A DNA stretch of 64,000 bases. It comes from Neisseria bacilliformis (GTDB lineage: Bacteria > Pseudomonadota > Gammaproteobacteria > Burkholderiales > Neisseriaceae). How positions within the stretch are numbered: position 1 is the first letter of the stretch; every line of letters begins with the position of its first letter. The notes beneath the pieces were generated by a model. It was not told the DNA's origin. It ran no database searches and worked only from the letters and a program-made list of their open reading frames with translations. The translations under genes and the position numbers were made by a program. This document shows positions 16,269 to 25,466 of the stretch, piece by piece. The stretch lies in contig NZ_CP059571.1 in assembly GCF_014055025.1 (NCBI RefSeq), forward strand, positions 2,356,001 through 2,420,000, given 5' to 3'.

Positions 16269-17624
16269 ATGACCGCCCGCATGAACTGGCCGCAGCTGCT
16301 CAGCACCCAACGCTTCCGCCCCAAAGACGGCGAAATCGTCCCCACCGTAACCCCCTCCACCCAGGAAGGCGCGGACGCCCTGCGCACCGACTTCCACATC
16401 GACTACGACCGCGTCGTCTTCTCCGGCGCGTTCCGCCGCCTCGGCCGCAAAACCCAGGTCCACCCCTTCGCCGAACACGACCTCACCCACAACCGCCTCA
16501 CCCACAGCGTCGAAGTCGCCAGCGTCGGCCGCAGCATCGGCAACCGGGTCGGCATGATGATGAAGGCCGGCGGCTTCCTGCCCGAAGGCAATACCCCGGG
16601 CGACATCGGCGCGGTCGTCCAAGTCGCCTGCCTCGCCCACGACCTCGGCAACCCGCCCTTCGGCCACACCGGCGAAGACGCCCTGCGCGACTGGTTCCGC
16701 AGCCCCGAAAACGCCGTTTACCTGCAACACCTCAGCCCCGCCGAACGCGCCGACGTGCAAACCTACGAAGGCAACGCCCACAGCCTGCGCATCCTCGCCA
16801 GCCTCGAAATGTACCCCGGCAAAGGCGGCATGCGCCTCACCGCCGCCACCGTCGGTGCGCTGCTCAAATACCCCTGGACCACGCAGCACCCCAACGGCAC
16901 AAAAAAATTCAACATCTACCAAACCGAGCTGCCCTACATCCGCTGCGTCGCCAACACCCTCGGCCTCGTCAGCCACGGCCAGGACCACTGGGCGCGCCAC
17001 CCCCTCTCCTACCTCATGGAAGCCGCCGACGACATCTGCTACGCCCTGCTCGACCTCGAAGACGCCGTGGATTTGGAGCTGCTCACCGACACCGAAGTCG
17101 AAACCGTTCTCTCCGGCCTCACCTTCATCGAACCCACCTTCCACGCCCAATCCGGCCGCCAACGCTGCGCCATGCTGCGCGGCATCGCCATCGGCCGCGC
17201 CATCGACGACGTCGCCCAAACCTTCATCACCCACCAGAGCGATCTGCTCGACGGCAGTTTCAAAGGCCGCGACCTTCTCGCCCTGTGCAGCCCCGAAGTA
17301 CAGGACACCCTCGAAAACGCCAAAGAACTCGCCCGCACCCGCATCTTCCGCCACCAAAGCAAACTGATGACCGAAATCGCCTCCTTCCCCTGCCTCGGCT
17401 CCATCCTCGGCCTGCTCGTCCCCGCCGCCTGCCAATATCTCACCGAAGGCCGCGCCGGCACCCGCCAGAGCCTTGCCCTCGAACTGCTCAAAAACGCCCA
17501 CCCCGTCAGCCCCGATGACAGCCTCTACACCGCCTACATGAAAATCCTCGACTTCGTCGGCGGCATGACCGACAACGCCGCCGCCAAAATGGCGCGCGAA
17601 CTCTCCGGCATCGGCATGATTTGA
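16269..17624 (+). CDS. dgt: Deoxyguanosinetriphosphate triphosphohydrolase-like protein
   Basis: HD-superfamily enzyme hydrolysing dGTP (or other dNTPs) to nucleoside and tripolyphosphate. It has 451 residues from the ATG at 16269. Motifs are FRRLGRKTQVHP, HNRLTHSVEVASVGRSIG near residue 75, and the metal-binding HDLGNPPFGHTGE near 124. The open frame upstream runs through the inverted-repeat element and is not coding. The ending GIGMI precedes DUS copies. Confidence 0.9.
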   Translation: MTARMNWPQLLSTQRFRPKDGEIVPTVTPSTQEGADALRTDFHIDYDRVVFSGAFRRLGRKTQVHPFAEHDLTHNRLTHSVEVASVGRSIGNRVGMMMKAGGFLPEGNTPGDIGAVVQVACLAHDLGNPPFGHTGEDALRDWFRSPENAVYLQHLSPAERADVQTYEGNAHSLRILASLEMYPGKGGMRLTAATVGALLKYPWTTQHPNGTKKFNIYQTELPYIRCVANTLGLVSHGQDHWARHPLSYLMEAADDICYALLDLEDAVDLELLTDTEVETVLSGLTFIEPTFHAQSGRQRCAMLRGIAIGRAIDDVAQTFITHQSDLLDGSFKGRDLLALCSPEVQDTLENAKELARTRIFRHQSKLMTEIASFPCLGSILGLLVPAACQYLTEGRAGTRQSLALELLKNAHPVSPDDSLYTAYMKILDFVGGMTDNAAAKMARELSGIGMI

Positions 17625-17806
17625 ACGCCCCCGCAAGCGTCCCGCCGTTTTTCAGACGGCCTGCACCGCAGCGCGTCAGGCCGTCTGAAAACCCCGTACC
17701 AACAAAATCAAAACGAAATCAACACGCCGCTGCGGCCAAAGCGCAAATAAATTCCCTTGCCCGCCAAACAACTAAACCCGACCGCCGCCGGAAAAACAAA
17801 AAACGC

Positions 17807-17835
17807 TGGACAGCCCTCCGCCCCCTCCCTATAAT
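17807..17835 (+). promoter_or_regulatory. Promoter of tRNA-Arg and tRNA-Glu
   Basis: TGGACA at 17807-17812 and TATAAT at 17830-17835, 17 bp apart, followed by GCGCG, 14 bases before the tRNA. Confidence 0.8.
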
Positions 17836-17848
17836 GCGCGTCTTTCTC

Positions 17849-17925
17849 GCACCCGTAGCTCAGTTGGATAGAGTATCTGGCTACGAACCAGAGGGTCGGG
17901 CGTTCGAATCGCTCCGGGTGCGCCA
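17849..17925 (+). tRNA. tRNA-Arg (ACG)
   Basis: 77 bases with encoded CCA. Acceptor GCACCCG/CGGGTGC, D arm GCTCAGTTGGATAGAG, anticodon loop around ACG (CTACGAA), T loop TTCGAAT. Confidence 0.95.
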
Positions 17926-17939
17926 AACAACTCATCGCC

Positions 17940-18014
17940 GCGCCCATCGTCTAGCGGTTAGGACATCGCCCTTTCACGGCGGTAACCGGGGTTCGATTCC
18001 CCGTGGGCGTGCCA
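17940..18014 (+). tRNA. tRNA-Glu (TTC)
   Basis: Anticodon loop CTTTCAC with TTC, D arm GTCTAGCGGTTAGGAC, T arm CGGGGTTCGATTCCCCG, encoded CCA. The 5' end is set by the acceptor stem GCGCCCA/TGGGCGT, with a G-U first pair. Confidence 0.93.
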
Positions 18015-18022
18015 GCTTTCCC

Positions 18023-18056
18023 AAACACCCTGCAAAAAATTGCAGGGTGTTTTTCC
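18023..18056 (+). terminator. Intrinsic terminator after tRNA-Glu
   Basis: AAACACCCTGCAA and TTGCAGGGTGTTT around AAAA, with T residues following. Confidence 0.9.
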
Positions 18057-18489
18057 GTTTTACGCCCGCCGCGCAGCGAATCCGCCGCACACCCTGCGCC
18101 TGCGCCCAGCTTGGAATTGTGCTTTCAGACGGCCTCTACTGCACAGGTAGGGTGTGTTGCCCCGAGGCGACGCATGCGTTCCCTGCCGCCCAACGAAAGG
18201 CTGTCTGAAAAACCAAATCCAATACCGCGTGCGCGGCTTACGCCACACACCCTACGTCTGCGCCCTGCTTGGAACTGTGTTTTTCAAACGGTCTCCGCCG
18301 CTAAGGTAGGGTGTGTCGCCCCAAGGCGACGCACGCGTTCTCCGCCGCCCAACGAAAGGCCGTCTGAAAACAAACCGCCAAACAGGTTTTTTCAGAAACG
18401 TCATCCCAGCGTAGGCGGGGACGGCCTTTCGCCTTGCCGCCGCCCGCGCCGGACGGCACAATCGCGCTTTCCGTTTCCGCCGCGCCGCC
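18057..18489. repeat. Gene-free gap of short repeats before glnD
   Basis: No gene is seen. It holds a DUS at about 18124, a full twin-palindrome repeat at 18147-18254 with a variant DUS (AGGCTGTCTGAA) inside, a left half copy from about 18306, another DUS near 18358, and a short GCGTAGGCGGGGACGGCCT repeat at 18387-18426. That last unit also occurs at 26188. Confidence 0.65.
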
Positions 18490-21042
18490 ATGACACCCGA
18501 CCCTTCCGCCGCCGCCCGCCTGCACCGGCTCAAACAGCAGGCCGCCGCCGATTACGCCGCGCACCGCCGCCCCGACCGCTATTTCCGCGCCGCCGTGCGC
18601 GCCGCCGACGAAGCCGTGCGCGCCCTATGGCCGCGTTTTTTCCCCGACGAAGGCTTCTGCCTGCTGGCCACAGGCGGCTACGGGCGCGGCGAACTTTACC
18701 CGTGTTCCGACACCGACCTCGTCCTCGTCTGCGCCGCCCCGCCCGATGCCGCGCGGCAGGAGCAGGCTACCGCGCTGGTGCAGGCGATGTGGGACGCCGG
18801 CCTTGCCCCCGCGCTGAAAACCGGCACGGCCGACGAGCTGTGCGACAGCGCGGCGCAGGATTTGACCGCCGACACCGCCTTTCTCGAAACCCGCCTCCTG
18901 TGCGGCGACGCGGCTTTGGCCTCCCGGTTCGTCCGAGCCTGCAACGCGCGGCGCGACCCCGCCGCCTTCGCCGCCGGCAAACTGCTGGAAATGCAGCGGC
19001 GGCACGACAAACAGCAGGGCGCGGGCGCGCTGCTCGAACCGAACGTGAAAACCTGCCCCGGCGGCCTGCGCGACATCCACACCATGCTGTGGCTGGCACG
19101 CTCGCAGGATCTGCCCGCCGGCATCCGCGCCCTCACCGCGCAAAACATCCTCACCCGCGACGAAGCCCTGCTGCTGGCTCACAGCCACCGCACCCTCGCC
19201 GGCATCCGCATCGGCCTGCATCTGGCGGCCGGGCGCGAAGAAGACCGGCTGGTATTCGACCTGCAAAGCCGCCTCGCCGCCGACATGGGGCTGCGCGACG
19301 AAGCAGGCCGTCTGAAAAGCGAACAGCTGATGAGCCTGTTCTACCGCGCCGTCAAAGCGGTGAAACAGCTTGCCGGCATCATCCCCGGCGTGCTGCAAAG
19401 CCGCGTCGCCCCGCCGCCGCCCGCCGCGCAGCCCGTCGACTGCGACTACCTGCGGCGCGGCACCCTGCTCGCCGCCCGCGACCCGCGCCTGTTTGCCCGC
19501 CAGCCGCAGCACATCTTCAAAATGGTGGAAATCCTGCAACGCAACACCGCCCTCACCGCCCCCGAACCCGCCACCCTGCGCGCCTGGTGGGCGGCCGCGC
19601 GCGGCATCGACGCCCGTTTTTACGCCGACGAAACCAACCGCCGCCGCTTCATCGGCTTCTTCCGCCACGGCCGCGGCCTCACCCACGCCATGCGTTTCCT
19701 CAACCTCTACGGCGTACTCGGCCGCTACCTGCCCGCGTGGGAACACATCACCGGCCTCATGCAGCACGACCTCTTCCACATCTACCCCGTTGACGACCAC
19801 ATCCTCACCGTCCTGCGCAACATGCGGCGGCTGGCGATGGAACAGCACGTGCACGAGCTGCCCTTCGCCTCCGCCCTCATGCACGCCTTCCCCCGTCCCC
19901 ACGTCCTCTACCTCGCCGCCCTCTTCCACGACATCGCCAAAGGGCGCGGCGGCGACCACGCCCGCCAGGGCATCGCCGACGCCCGCCGCTTCGCCGCCGA
20001 CCACTTCATGCCCCCCGAAGACACCGCCCTGCTCTGCTGGCTGGTCGAACACCACCTGCTCATGTCCCTCACCGCGCAAAAAGAAGACATCCAAGACCCC
20101 GCCGTCATCGCCCGCTTCTGCCGCACCGTGCACACCCCCGAACGCCTGTCCGCCCTCTACCTGCTCACCGTCGCCGACATACGCGGCACCAACCCCAAAC
20201 TGTGGAACTCCTGGAAAGACAGCCTGCTGCGCACTCTTTTTCAGACGGCCTCAAACCACCTCGCAGGCCGCTCCGACAACCGCGCCGCCCTCACAAGCCG
20301 CCGCCAGGCCGCCGCCGAAGCCGCCCTCGCCGCCGCCGGACACAGCGAAAAAGACCGCCGCGCCCTGTGGCAGGCACTGGGCGAAGCCTACTTCGTGCGC
20401 CACCGGAAAAGCGAAATCCTCTGGCACACCGCCTTCCTCGTCGGCAACACCGGCACAGCCCAGGCGCACATCCGCCCCCACCCCGCCGACCCCGCCGTCC
20501 TGCAAATCGCCGCCTACCTGCCCAACGCCCCCGGCATCTTCGTCGGCCTGTGCCGCATCCTCGCCCGCCACAGCCTCGACATCGCCGCCGCCCGCGCCTT
20601 CGTAACCGCCGGCGACTACGTCCTCGACACCTTCGCCGCCCGCCTCCCCGAAGGCGGCACCGAAGCCGACCGCCGCCGCATCGAGGCCGCCCTCATGCGC
20701 GAACTGCAACACTTCCTCGCCACCGGCCGGACACCCGCTCCCGCCCCCGCCCGCATCCCCAGCCGCCGCGCCCGCAGCCAGCCCATCGCCCCCGTCATCA
20801 CCGTCCGCGCCGAAGAAGACCCCGGCTGGCACACCCTCACCCTCACCGCCGTCAACCGCACCGGCCTCCTGGCCGACACCGCCGAAGTATTCAACCGCCA
20901 CGGCATCAGCCTGCGCTACGCCAAAATCAACACCAGCGACGAACGCGCCGAAGACAGCTTCCTGCTCTACGCCCCGCCCCTGTCCGACCCCAACCGCCAA
21001 CTCGCCCTGCAACACGACCTCGAAGCCGTACTCTCCGTGTGA
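18490..21042 (+). CDS. glnD: Bifunctional uridylyltransferase/uridylyl-removing enzyme
   Basis: Modifies the PII protein according to glutamine and so controls nitrogen assimilation. It has 850 residues. The nucleotidyltransferase motif GGYGRGELYP with DTD is at residues 62-76, the HD domain (HDIAKGRGGDH) is near 480, and two ACT domains occupy about the last 170 residues. In-frame DUS encode GRLKSE near 19312 and TLFQTASN near 20239. No Shine-Dalgarno sequence is visible; the ATG at 18490 fits the family N-terminus. Confidence 0.94.
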   Translation: MTPDPSAAARLHRLKQQAAADYAAHRRPDRYFRAAVRAADEAVRALWPRFFPDEGFCLLATGGYGRGELYPCSDTDLVLVCAAPPDAARQEQATALVQAMWDAGLAPALKTGTADELCDSAAQDLTADTAFLETRLLCGDAALASRFVRACNARRDPAAFAAGKLLEMQRRHDKQQGAGALLEPNVKTCPGGLRDIHTMLWLARSQDLPAGIRALTAQNILTRDEALLLAHSHRTLAGIRIGLHLAAGREEDRLVFDLQSRLAADMGLRDEAGRLKSEQLMSLFYRAVKAVKQLAGIIPGVLQSRVAPPPPAAQPVDCDYLRRGTLLAARDPRLFARQPQHIFKMVEILQRNTALTAPEPATLRAWWAAARGIDARFYADETNRRRFIGFFRHGRGLTHAMRFLNLYGVLGRYLPAWEHITGLMQHDLFHIYPVDDHILTVLRNMRRLAMEQHVHELPFASALMHAFPRPHVLYLAALFHDIAKGRGGDHARQGIADARRFAADHFMPPEDTALLCWLVEHHLLMSLTAQKEDIQDPAVIARFCRTVHTPERLSALYLLTVADIRGTNPKLWNSWKDSLLRTLFQTASNHLAGRSDNRAALTSRRQAAAEAALAAAGHSEKDRRALWQALGEAYFVRHRKSEILWHTAFLVGNTGTAQAHIRPHPADPAVLQIAAYLPNAPGIFVGLCRILARHSLDIAAARAFVTAGDYVLDTFAARLPEGGTEADRRRIEAALMRELQHFLATGRTPAPAPARIPSRRARSQPIAPVITVRAEEDPGWHTLTLTAVNRTGLLADTAEVFNRHGISLRYAKINTSDERAEDSFLLYAPPLSDPNRQLALQHDLEAVLSV

Positions 21043-21054
21043 AACAGGCAACAG

Positions 21055-21108
21055 AGGCCGTCTGAAAAGCGTTTTTGGCTGCGCCGAAACCGCGCTTTCA
21101 GACGGCCT
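21055..21108 (+). terminator. DUS-bounded stem-loop after glnD
   Basis: An AG-DUS pair with the core GGCTGCGCCGAAACCGCGC. It sits 12 bases past the glnD stop. Confidence 0.6.
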
Positions 21109-21119
21109 CCGCCGCTTGG

Positions 21120-21226
21120 GTAGTGTGTGTGGCGCAAGCCACGCACGCGGTTTCCGTTTTTTGGGCAACGCGCGGATTGCTTGCACGGCACAGACCGCGT
21201 GCGCCGCCTCGGGCGGCACACCCTAC
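21120..21226. repeat. Twin-palindrome repeat, copy at 21120
   Basis: Begins GTAGTGTGTGTGGCGCAAGC and ends GGCACACCCTAC; both halves are palindromic. Confidence 0.7.
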
Positions 21227-21243
21227 GCCGACCCTGCCCCACC

Positions 21244-21345
21244 GTCATTCCCGCGCAGGCGGGAATCTTAGCGGATACAGACAACCGTTTGTTTCTTCAA
21301 AATTTATCGAATGCCAAAAAAGATTCCCGCCTGCGCGGGAATGAC
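21244..21345. repeat. dRS3 pair flanking an RS segment (NIME)
   Basis: ATTCCCGCGCAGGCGGGAAT at 21247-21266 and ATTCCCGCCTGCGCGGGAAT at 21323-21342 are 20 bp dRS3 units, ATTCCC-N8-GGGAAT. They form the ends of a larger inverted repeat (25 bp arms) around ~50 bp of AT-richer sequence. This is the unit of neisserial intergenic mosaic elements; dRS3 is known as an integration target of neisserial filamentous phages. Confidence 0.88.
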
Positions 21346-21377
21346 GAAACAAGGGTTTTCAGACGGCCTCTGCCGCG

Positions 21378-21482
21378 TGTAGGTGTGTGGCACAGCCATG
21401 CACGCGGTTTGGGCTTTTAGGAAACCGCGCGGATTTGTTGGGCGGCAGGGAACGCGTGTGTGACTGTGCCACACACCCTACC
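21378..21482. repeat. Twin-palindrome repeat, copy at 21378
   Basis: Begins TGTAGGTGTGTGGCACAGCC and ends TGTGCCACACACCCTACC. Confidence 0.7.
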
Positions 21483-21510
21483 TTGGGTTCGTTATGGGTT
21501 GGGCGGAAAA

Positions 21511-21550
21511 AGGCCGTCTGAAAACCGTAATTCGGGTTTTCAGACGGCCT
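21511..21550 (-). terminator. Inverted DUS pair after the DUF945 gene
   Basis: AGGCCGTCTGAAAACC and its complement around a short loop, 30 bases past the stop at 21580. Confidence 0.6.
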
Positions 21551-21579
21551 CTGTGCCGTTTGCGGCGGTGTCGGTGATT

Positions 21580-23178
21580 TTAACGCACGGCCGATGCGGC
21601 CTGTTCCGTGCCGCCGTTGTCGGCGGCGGTTTCCGCATCGGCTTCTTCGTCGTCGAAATCCGTATCCGGCTCGGGTTCGAGGATTTTGCCGTTGAGGGTG
21701 AGTTTGCCGTTTTCCAGCCGCAGGCGGGTGGAGATGTCGTCGTCGTCGAGTTTCAGGTAGCCATCGGCGGCCATGGAGTTGACGGTGCTGCGCACCATGG
21801 CGCGCAGGGTTTCGTGGATGTCTTCGATGCCGGCGGTGCCTTCGGCTTCGTCTTCGGGGTTGACGGTGAACAGGCTGCGGGCGCGACTGACGGCGATGCT
21901 TTCGAGCAGGGGCTCGGGCAGGCTGAATTTGAAGTCGGCCTGCGTTTTTTTGAGGATGGAGCCGATGTCGTCCAAATCGCTGCGGGTGAGGCCGTTGAAG
22001 GTGATTTGCCCGTCGGCGTGGACTTTGCCCTGCGGCAGGGCGAAGTCGAAGGCGCGCAGTTTGATTTGGGGGTTGCCGGTGAAGAGGCCGGAGGCTTCGT
22101 TGCGGGCGGTGTCGAGCAGGGCGGCGCGGATTTCGTCTTCGCTCATGTTTTTCGCGGCCAGGGCGGCGAGTTTGTTTTTAAACGCCAGCAGCGATTCGGT
22201 GTGGAGGTGTTCGGCGGCGACGCTGATGTCGAGCGGGCCGTAGGTGTCGTCGCCGTAGGCCAGTTTGTCGAAACGGAAGCGGCCTTCGCTGTTGGCCCAG
22301 CCGTTTTCTTCGTTCATCTGTGTGTCGAAGCTGAGTTTTTCCACCGTGATTTTGGAGGGGGGGATGGTGCCGGTGGGATTGATGAACGCGCCGATTTGCA
22401 GGTCGGTTACGAGGTTGACCAGTTCGTTGAGGCGGAGGTTGTAGTCAATGCCCTGCTGCCATTGCAGGGAGAGGCGGCCGAGGGTGAGGCTGCTGCTGCC
22501 GAGGGCGAGTTTGCCCTGCCCTTCGCGGGTGTCGCTGCCGATGCGCAGGTCTTCCATGACGATGTCGCCTTTGTCGGCGAGCTTGATGTGCAGGAGCGGG
22601 GCGGTGTAGCCGCTTTTGAAGGTTTTCCAGCCGGCGGTGTAGTCGGTTTGGCCGGAGAGCCCTTTCCAGTTGAGGGCGATGCCGGAGAGTTCGTCGTAGT
22701 CGAAGGCGGGGATGTCGAGATTCAGGCGGCCGGAGCCGTCGAAGTTGATGGTGTTGCCGAGGGTGAGGGGGACGCGCTCGCCGAAGAAGCGTTTGAGCAC
22801 TTTTTCCGATTCGGGCGCGTAGTGGAACTCGCTTTGCGCGTGCGCGGCGGCGAAGCCGTCGGCAAAGGGGCCGTGCTTGATGCGGCTGACCACGGTAACC
22901 GGCTCGGAAAGCACGGTTTTCAGATTGTCGGGCAGGTAGTTTTGCGCGTTGTTCAGCAGGGTGGGTTTGAGCCGCACCACCAGCGTTTCGGTTGAAGAAA
23001 ACCAGCCGCGCTCGTAGCGGCGCGATTCGATGGTGATGACGCTGCTGTCTTGCAGCAGGCGGTATTGGTCATCCAACACTTTCTGCGCCTGCCCGCCGAA
23101 ATAATAAGGCAGGCCGCCGAACAGGGCGGCGGCGGACACGGCGGCGGCAGACAATCCCGCAATCAGTTTTTTCTTCAT
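21580..23178 (-). CDS. DUF945 (YdgA-like) exported protein
   Basis: 532 residues. It starts [20 protein letters not shown], a signal sequence or membrane anchor, and continues with GGQAQKVLDDQYRLL and the family-like RYERGWFSSTETLVV. Repeated beta-strand segments follow (LNLDIPAFDYDEL, GSSSLTLGRLSLQW), and the tail is acidic (EPEPDTDFDDEEADAE). The family's function is unknown; periplasmic or membrane-attached location is inferred. The ATG at 23178 is chosen for the signal sequence. Confidence 0.82.
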   Translation of the reverse strand: MKKKLIAGLSAAAVSAAALFGGLPYYFGGQAQKVLDDQYRLLQDSSVITIESRRYERGWFSSTETLVVRLKPTLLNNAQNYLPDNLKTVLSEPVTVVSRIKHGPFADGFAAAHAQSEFHYAPESEKVLKRFFGERVPLTLGNTINFDGSGRLNLDIPAFDYDELSGIALNWKGLSGQTDYTAGWKTFKSGYTAPLLHIKLADKGDIVMEDLRIGSDTREGQGKLALGSSSLTLGRLSLQWQQGIDYNLRLNELVNLVTDLQIGAFINPTGTIPPSKITVEKLSFDTQMNEENGWANSEGRFRFDKLAYGDDTYGPLDISVAAEHLHTESLLAFKNKLAALAAKNMSEDEIRAALLDTARNEASGLFTGNPQIKLRAFDFALPQGKVHADGQITFNGLTRSDLDDIGSILKKTQADFKFSLPEPLLESIAVSRARSLFTVNPEDEAEGTAGIEDIHETLRAMVRSTVNSMAADGYLKLDDDDISTRLRLENGKLTLNGKILEPEPDTDFDDEEADAETAADNGGTEQAASAVR

Positions 23179-23311
23179 ATAGGGCGCACACAAAATCAAA
23201 ACACGCAAAGGCGGCAAGCATAGCACCATTTGCCTGCTTTGTCTTTTCAGACAGCCTCACACGGGCGCGTATTCCGCTATAATGCCGCCTTCGCCAACAG
23301 GAGCAGCAAAC

Positions 23312-23500
23312 ATGTACGACTACCAGTCCGACGCCACCAAATTCCTCAACGACTACATCGAAAAACACCCCGAAGAAGCCGAACGCCGCCTGCAAAACCG
23401 CCACCTCTTGTGGGACGTGGAACTCAAACCCGAAGAGCAGGCCGACTTCGCCGCCGCCAAAGTCGCCAAAAAGCCCTACACCTATTACTCCTACGACTAA
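23312..23500 (+). CDS. DUF3460-family small protein
   Basis: 62 residues, MYDYQSDATKFLNDYIEKHP, ending KKPYTYYSYD. It resembles the small DUF3460 proteins of beta-proteobacteria, whose role is unknown. CAGGAG precedes the ATG. It is followed after 10 bases by the methyltransferase gene, so the two may be co-transcribed. Confidence 0.8.
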   Translation: MYDYQSDATKFLNDYIEKHPEEAERRLQNRHLLWDVELKPEEQADFAAAKVAKKPYTYYSYD

Positions 23501-23510
23501 GCCCTCCGGC

Positions 23511-24179
23511 ATGAGCACCCGTCCCGCCGCCGCCACGCCCGAGCTGGCCGCCTACCTGCGCGGCACCGGCGCGGCCGAACACCCTGTCCTCGCCCGCATC
23601 CGCCAAGCCAACGCCGCGCACCGCATGGGCAAAATGGCCGCTGCCCCCGAACAGGCCGCCCTCATCGCCTGGCTCGCCCGCCTCATCCGCGCCGAAAACT
23701 GCCTCGAAATCGGCGTATTCACCGGATACAGCAGCACCGCCCTCGCCCTCGCCCTGCCCGATTCGGGGCGCATCACCGCCTGCGACATCAACGCCACCTA
23801 CACCGCTCAGGCGCGGCAGGCATGGCTCGACGCGGGTGTAGCGCACAAAATCACCCTGCACCTGCAACCGGCGCTGATTACCCTGGACGAACTCATCGCC
23901 CGAGGCCGCAGCGGCCGTTACGACCTCGCCTTCATCGACGCCGACAAACCGCCCACCCCACAATACTACGAACGCTGCCTGCAACTCGTGCGTCCCGGCG
24001 GCATCATCGCCATCGACAACGTCCTCCTGCACGGCCGCGTCCTGCGCGAACCCGAAGCAGACGACCCGCCCGCCGTCGCCGTCATGCGCGCCTTCAACGC
24101 CGCCCTCACCCGCGACAGCCGCGTCCTCCCGCTCACCCTGCCCCTGGGCGACGGCCTCACCCTGCTTATCAGACAATAA
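23511..24179 (+). CDS. O-methyltransferase, SAM-dependent (family 3)
   Basis: 222 residues with a class I SAM fold: motif I CLEIGVFTGYSSTALA, acidic residue in ITACDIN, metal-binding FIDADKPPTPQYYE and the loop RPGGIIAIDNVLLHGRV. This is the catechol/caffeoyl-CoA-type O-methyltransferase family, usually Mg-dependent. The substrate cannot be told from the sequence. Confidence 0.88.
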   Translation: MSTRPAAATPELAAYLRGTGAAEHPVLARIRQANAAHRMGKMAAAPEQAALIAWLARLIRAENCLEIGVFTGYSSTALALALPDSGRITACDINATYTAQARQAWLDAGVAHKITLHLQPALITLDELIARGRSGRYDLAFIDADKPPTPQYYERCLQLVRPGGIIAIDNVLLHGRVLREPEADDPPAVAVMRAFNAALTRDSRVLPLTLPLGDGLTLLIRQ

Positions 24180-24232
24180 AGGCCGTCTGAAAGCGCAGTT
24201 TCAACAAAGCCAAACCCATTTTCAGACGGCCT
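24180..24232 (+). terminator. DUS-bounded stem-loop after the methyltransferase
   Basis: The DUS pair begins immediately after the TAA stop; the internal core is a variant of the conserved one (GCAGTTTCAACAAAGCC). Confidence 0.55.
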
Positions 24233-24263
24233 CCGCCGCAACCCCAACCCGACAAACACAACC

Positions 24264-24926
24264 ATGAAACACCCCGCCCGCGCCGCCGCCCTGCTCCTCC
24301 TCACCGCCTGCACCGCCGCACCACAGCCCACCCCCGCGCCCGCCGCAGCCCCCGCGCCGACCCCGTCCGCCGCCGACGACATCCCCTACCCTGCCCCCGA
24401 CCTGCAAAGCCAGATCAACGAAATGGGCGTGGAAAACGCCCGCCTGCGCCGGCAAATCGAAGAATTGCAGGAGCGCGTCAAACGCCTCGAACAAAATCCG
24501 CCCGCCCCGCGCACAACCCGCCCCGTGCACACCCCGCCCGCTCCCGCTGCAAGCACCCCCGCCGCAAGCCCGCTGGAAACCGCCCGCCGCCTCTACGCCC
24601 AGGGCAGCTACACCGCCGCCGCCCGCAGCCTCCAATACGCCGAGAGCGGCGGCAGCGGCAGCGACGCCGACCGCCGCGCCATGCACCTGCTGCTGCAAAG
24701 CCACCGCAAACTGGGCAACTGCGAATCCGTCATCCAAATCGGCAGCCGCTACGTCTCCCGCTTCGCCCGCAGCCCCGAAGCCGCCGACACCCTGTTCACC
24801 GTCGGCCAGTGCCAGTGGGACATGCAGCAGCGCGACGTCGCCCGCGACACCTGGCGCAAACTGATGCGCCTCTACCCCGCCAGCCCTGCCGCCCAAAAAG
24901 CCGCGCGGCACGCCGACAAATACTGA
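24264..24926 (+). CDS. Lipoprotein with coiled coil and TPR repeats (CpoB/YbgF-like)
   Basis: 220 residues. The signal ends in LLTAC with Cys16 lipidated. A Pro/Ala stretch is followed by a coiled coil (residues ~50-80, QINEMGVENARLRRQIEELQ), then a second Pro-rich linker and a C-terminal TPR region (YAQGSYTAAARSLQYA, then FARSPEAADTLFTVGQCQWD). The layout resembles CpoB/YbgF, which coordinates peptidoglycan synthesis with Tol-Pal, but no tol genes are adjacent. Confidence 0.75.
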   Translation: MKHPARAAALLLLTACTAAPQPTPAPAAAPAPTPSAADDIPYPAPDLQSQINEMGVENARLRRQIEELQERVKRLEQNPPAPRTTRPVHTPPAPAASTPAASPLETARRLYAQGSYTAAARSLQYAESGGSGSDADRRAMHLLLQSHRKLGNCESVIQIGSRYVSRFARSPEAADTLFTVGQCQWDMQQRDVARDTWRKLMRLYPASPAAQKAARHADKY

Positions 24927-25090
24927 ACGCGCGGCCGCAACGTTTTTCAGACGGCCTCAATACGGCGCGCAACCGTTTGAGGCCGTCTGAAAACGCAGTT
25001 TCAACGAAACCGAACACATCCATGCCACACACACGCAAAACGCCGCCGCCTCCGAACGGAGACGGCGGCGTTCCGGCAAACGGCCGCGCA

Positions 25091-25120
25091 TAAAAAAACA
25101 GCCCGGGAAGGCTGTTTTTT
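25091..25120 (-). terminator. Intrinsic terminator of tRNA-Leu (CAA)
   Basis: AAAAAACAGCC and GGCTGTTTTTT around CGGGAA; a T tract follows on the minus strand. Confidence 0.85.
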
Positions 25121-25125
25121 GCATT

Positions 25126-25210
25126 TGGTGCCCGGGGTCGGACTCGAACCGACACACCTTTCGGCGGGAGATTTTGAGTCTCCTGTGTCTACCAATTTCA
25201 CCACCCGGGC
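25126..25210 (-). tRNA. tRNA-Leu (CAA)
   Basis: Class II tRNA of 85 bases on the minus strand with encoded CCA. Acceptor GCCCGGG, D arm GTGAAATTGGTAGACAC, anticodon stem GGAGA/TCTCC around CAA, long variable arm, T loop TTCGAGT. Confidence 0.95.
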
Positions 25211-25226
25211 AGGTAGGAAAGCGCGC

Positions 25227-25254
25227 ATTATAACGGCAAAACGCCTGTTGTAAA
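25227..25254 (-). promoter_or_regulatory. Promoter of tRNA-Leu (CAA)
   Basis: On the minus strand TTTACA (25254-25249) and TATAAT (25232-25227) are 16 bp apart, followed by GCGCGC. Confidence 0.75.
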
Positions 25255-25466
25255 GCCTTATCGGGCGATTTGCGCCGCGCAAAGGCCAAGCGGATGAATC
25301 ATAAAAAGAAAAGATTTACAGCCCGCCCGCAGACCGGATGCCGGCACGCCCGCGCCCGGACCCATGTCAACTTTCCCGCGTTTTCCCAAGCCGTTGCATT
25401 CCACCGGCGGCCGAAACGCGGTAAGATTGCGCCCGAATTTTGTCCGCAACCGTAGAGGGGTTCACC

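Noticed and set aside
21244-21345. Transcription terminator of glnD
   Set aside because: It is 200 bases past the glnD stop, behind a DUS stem-loop, and its ends are exact dRS3 units.
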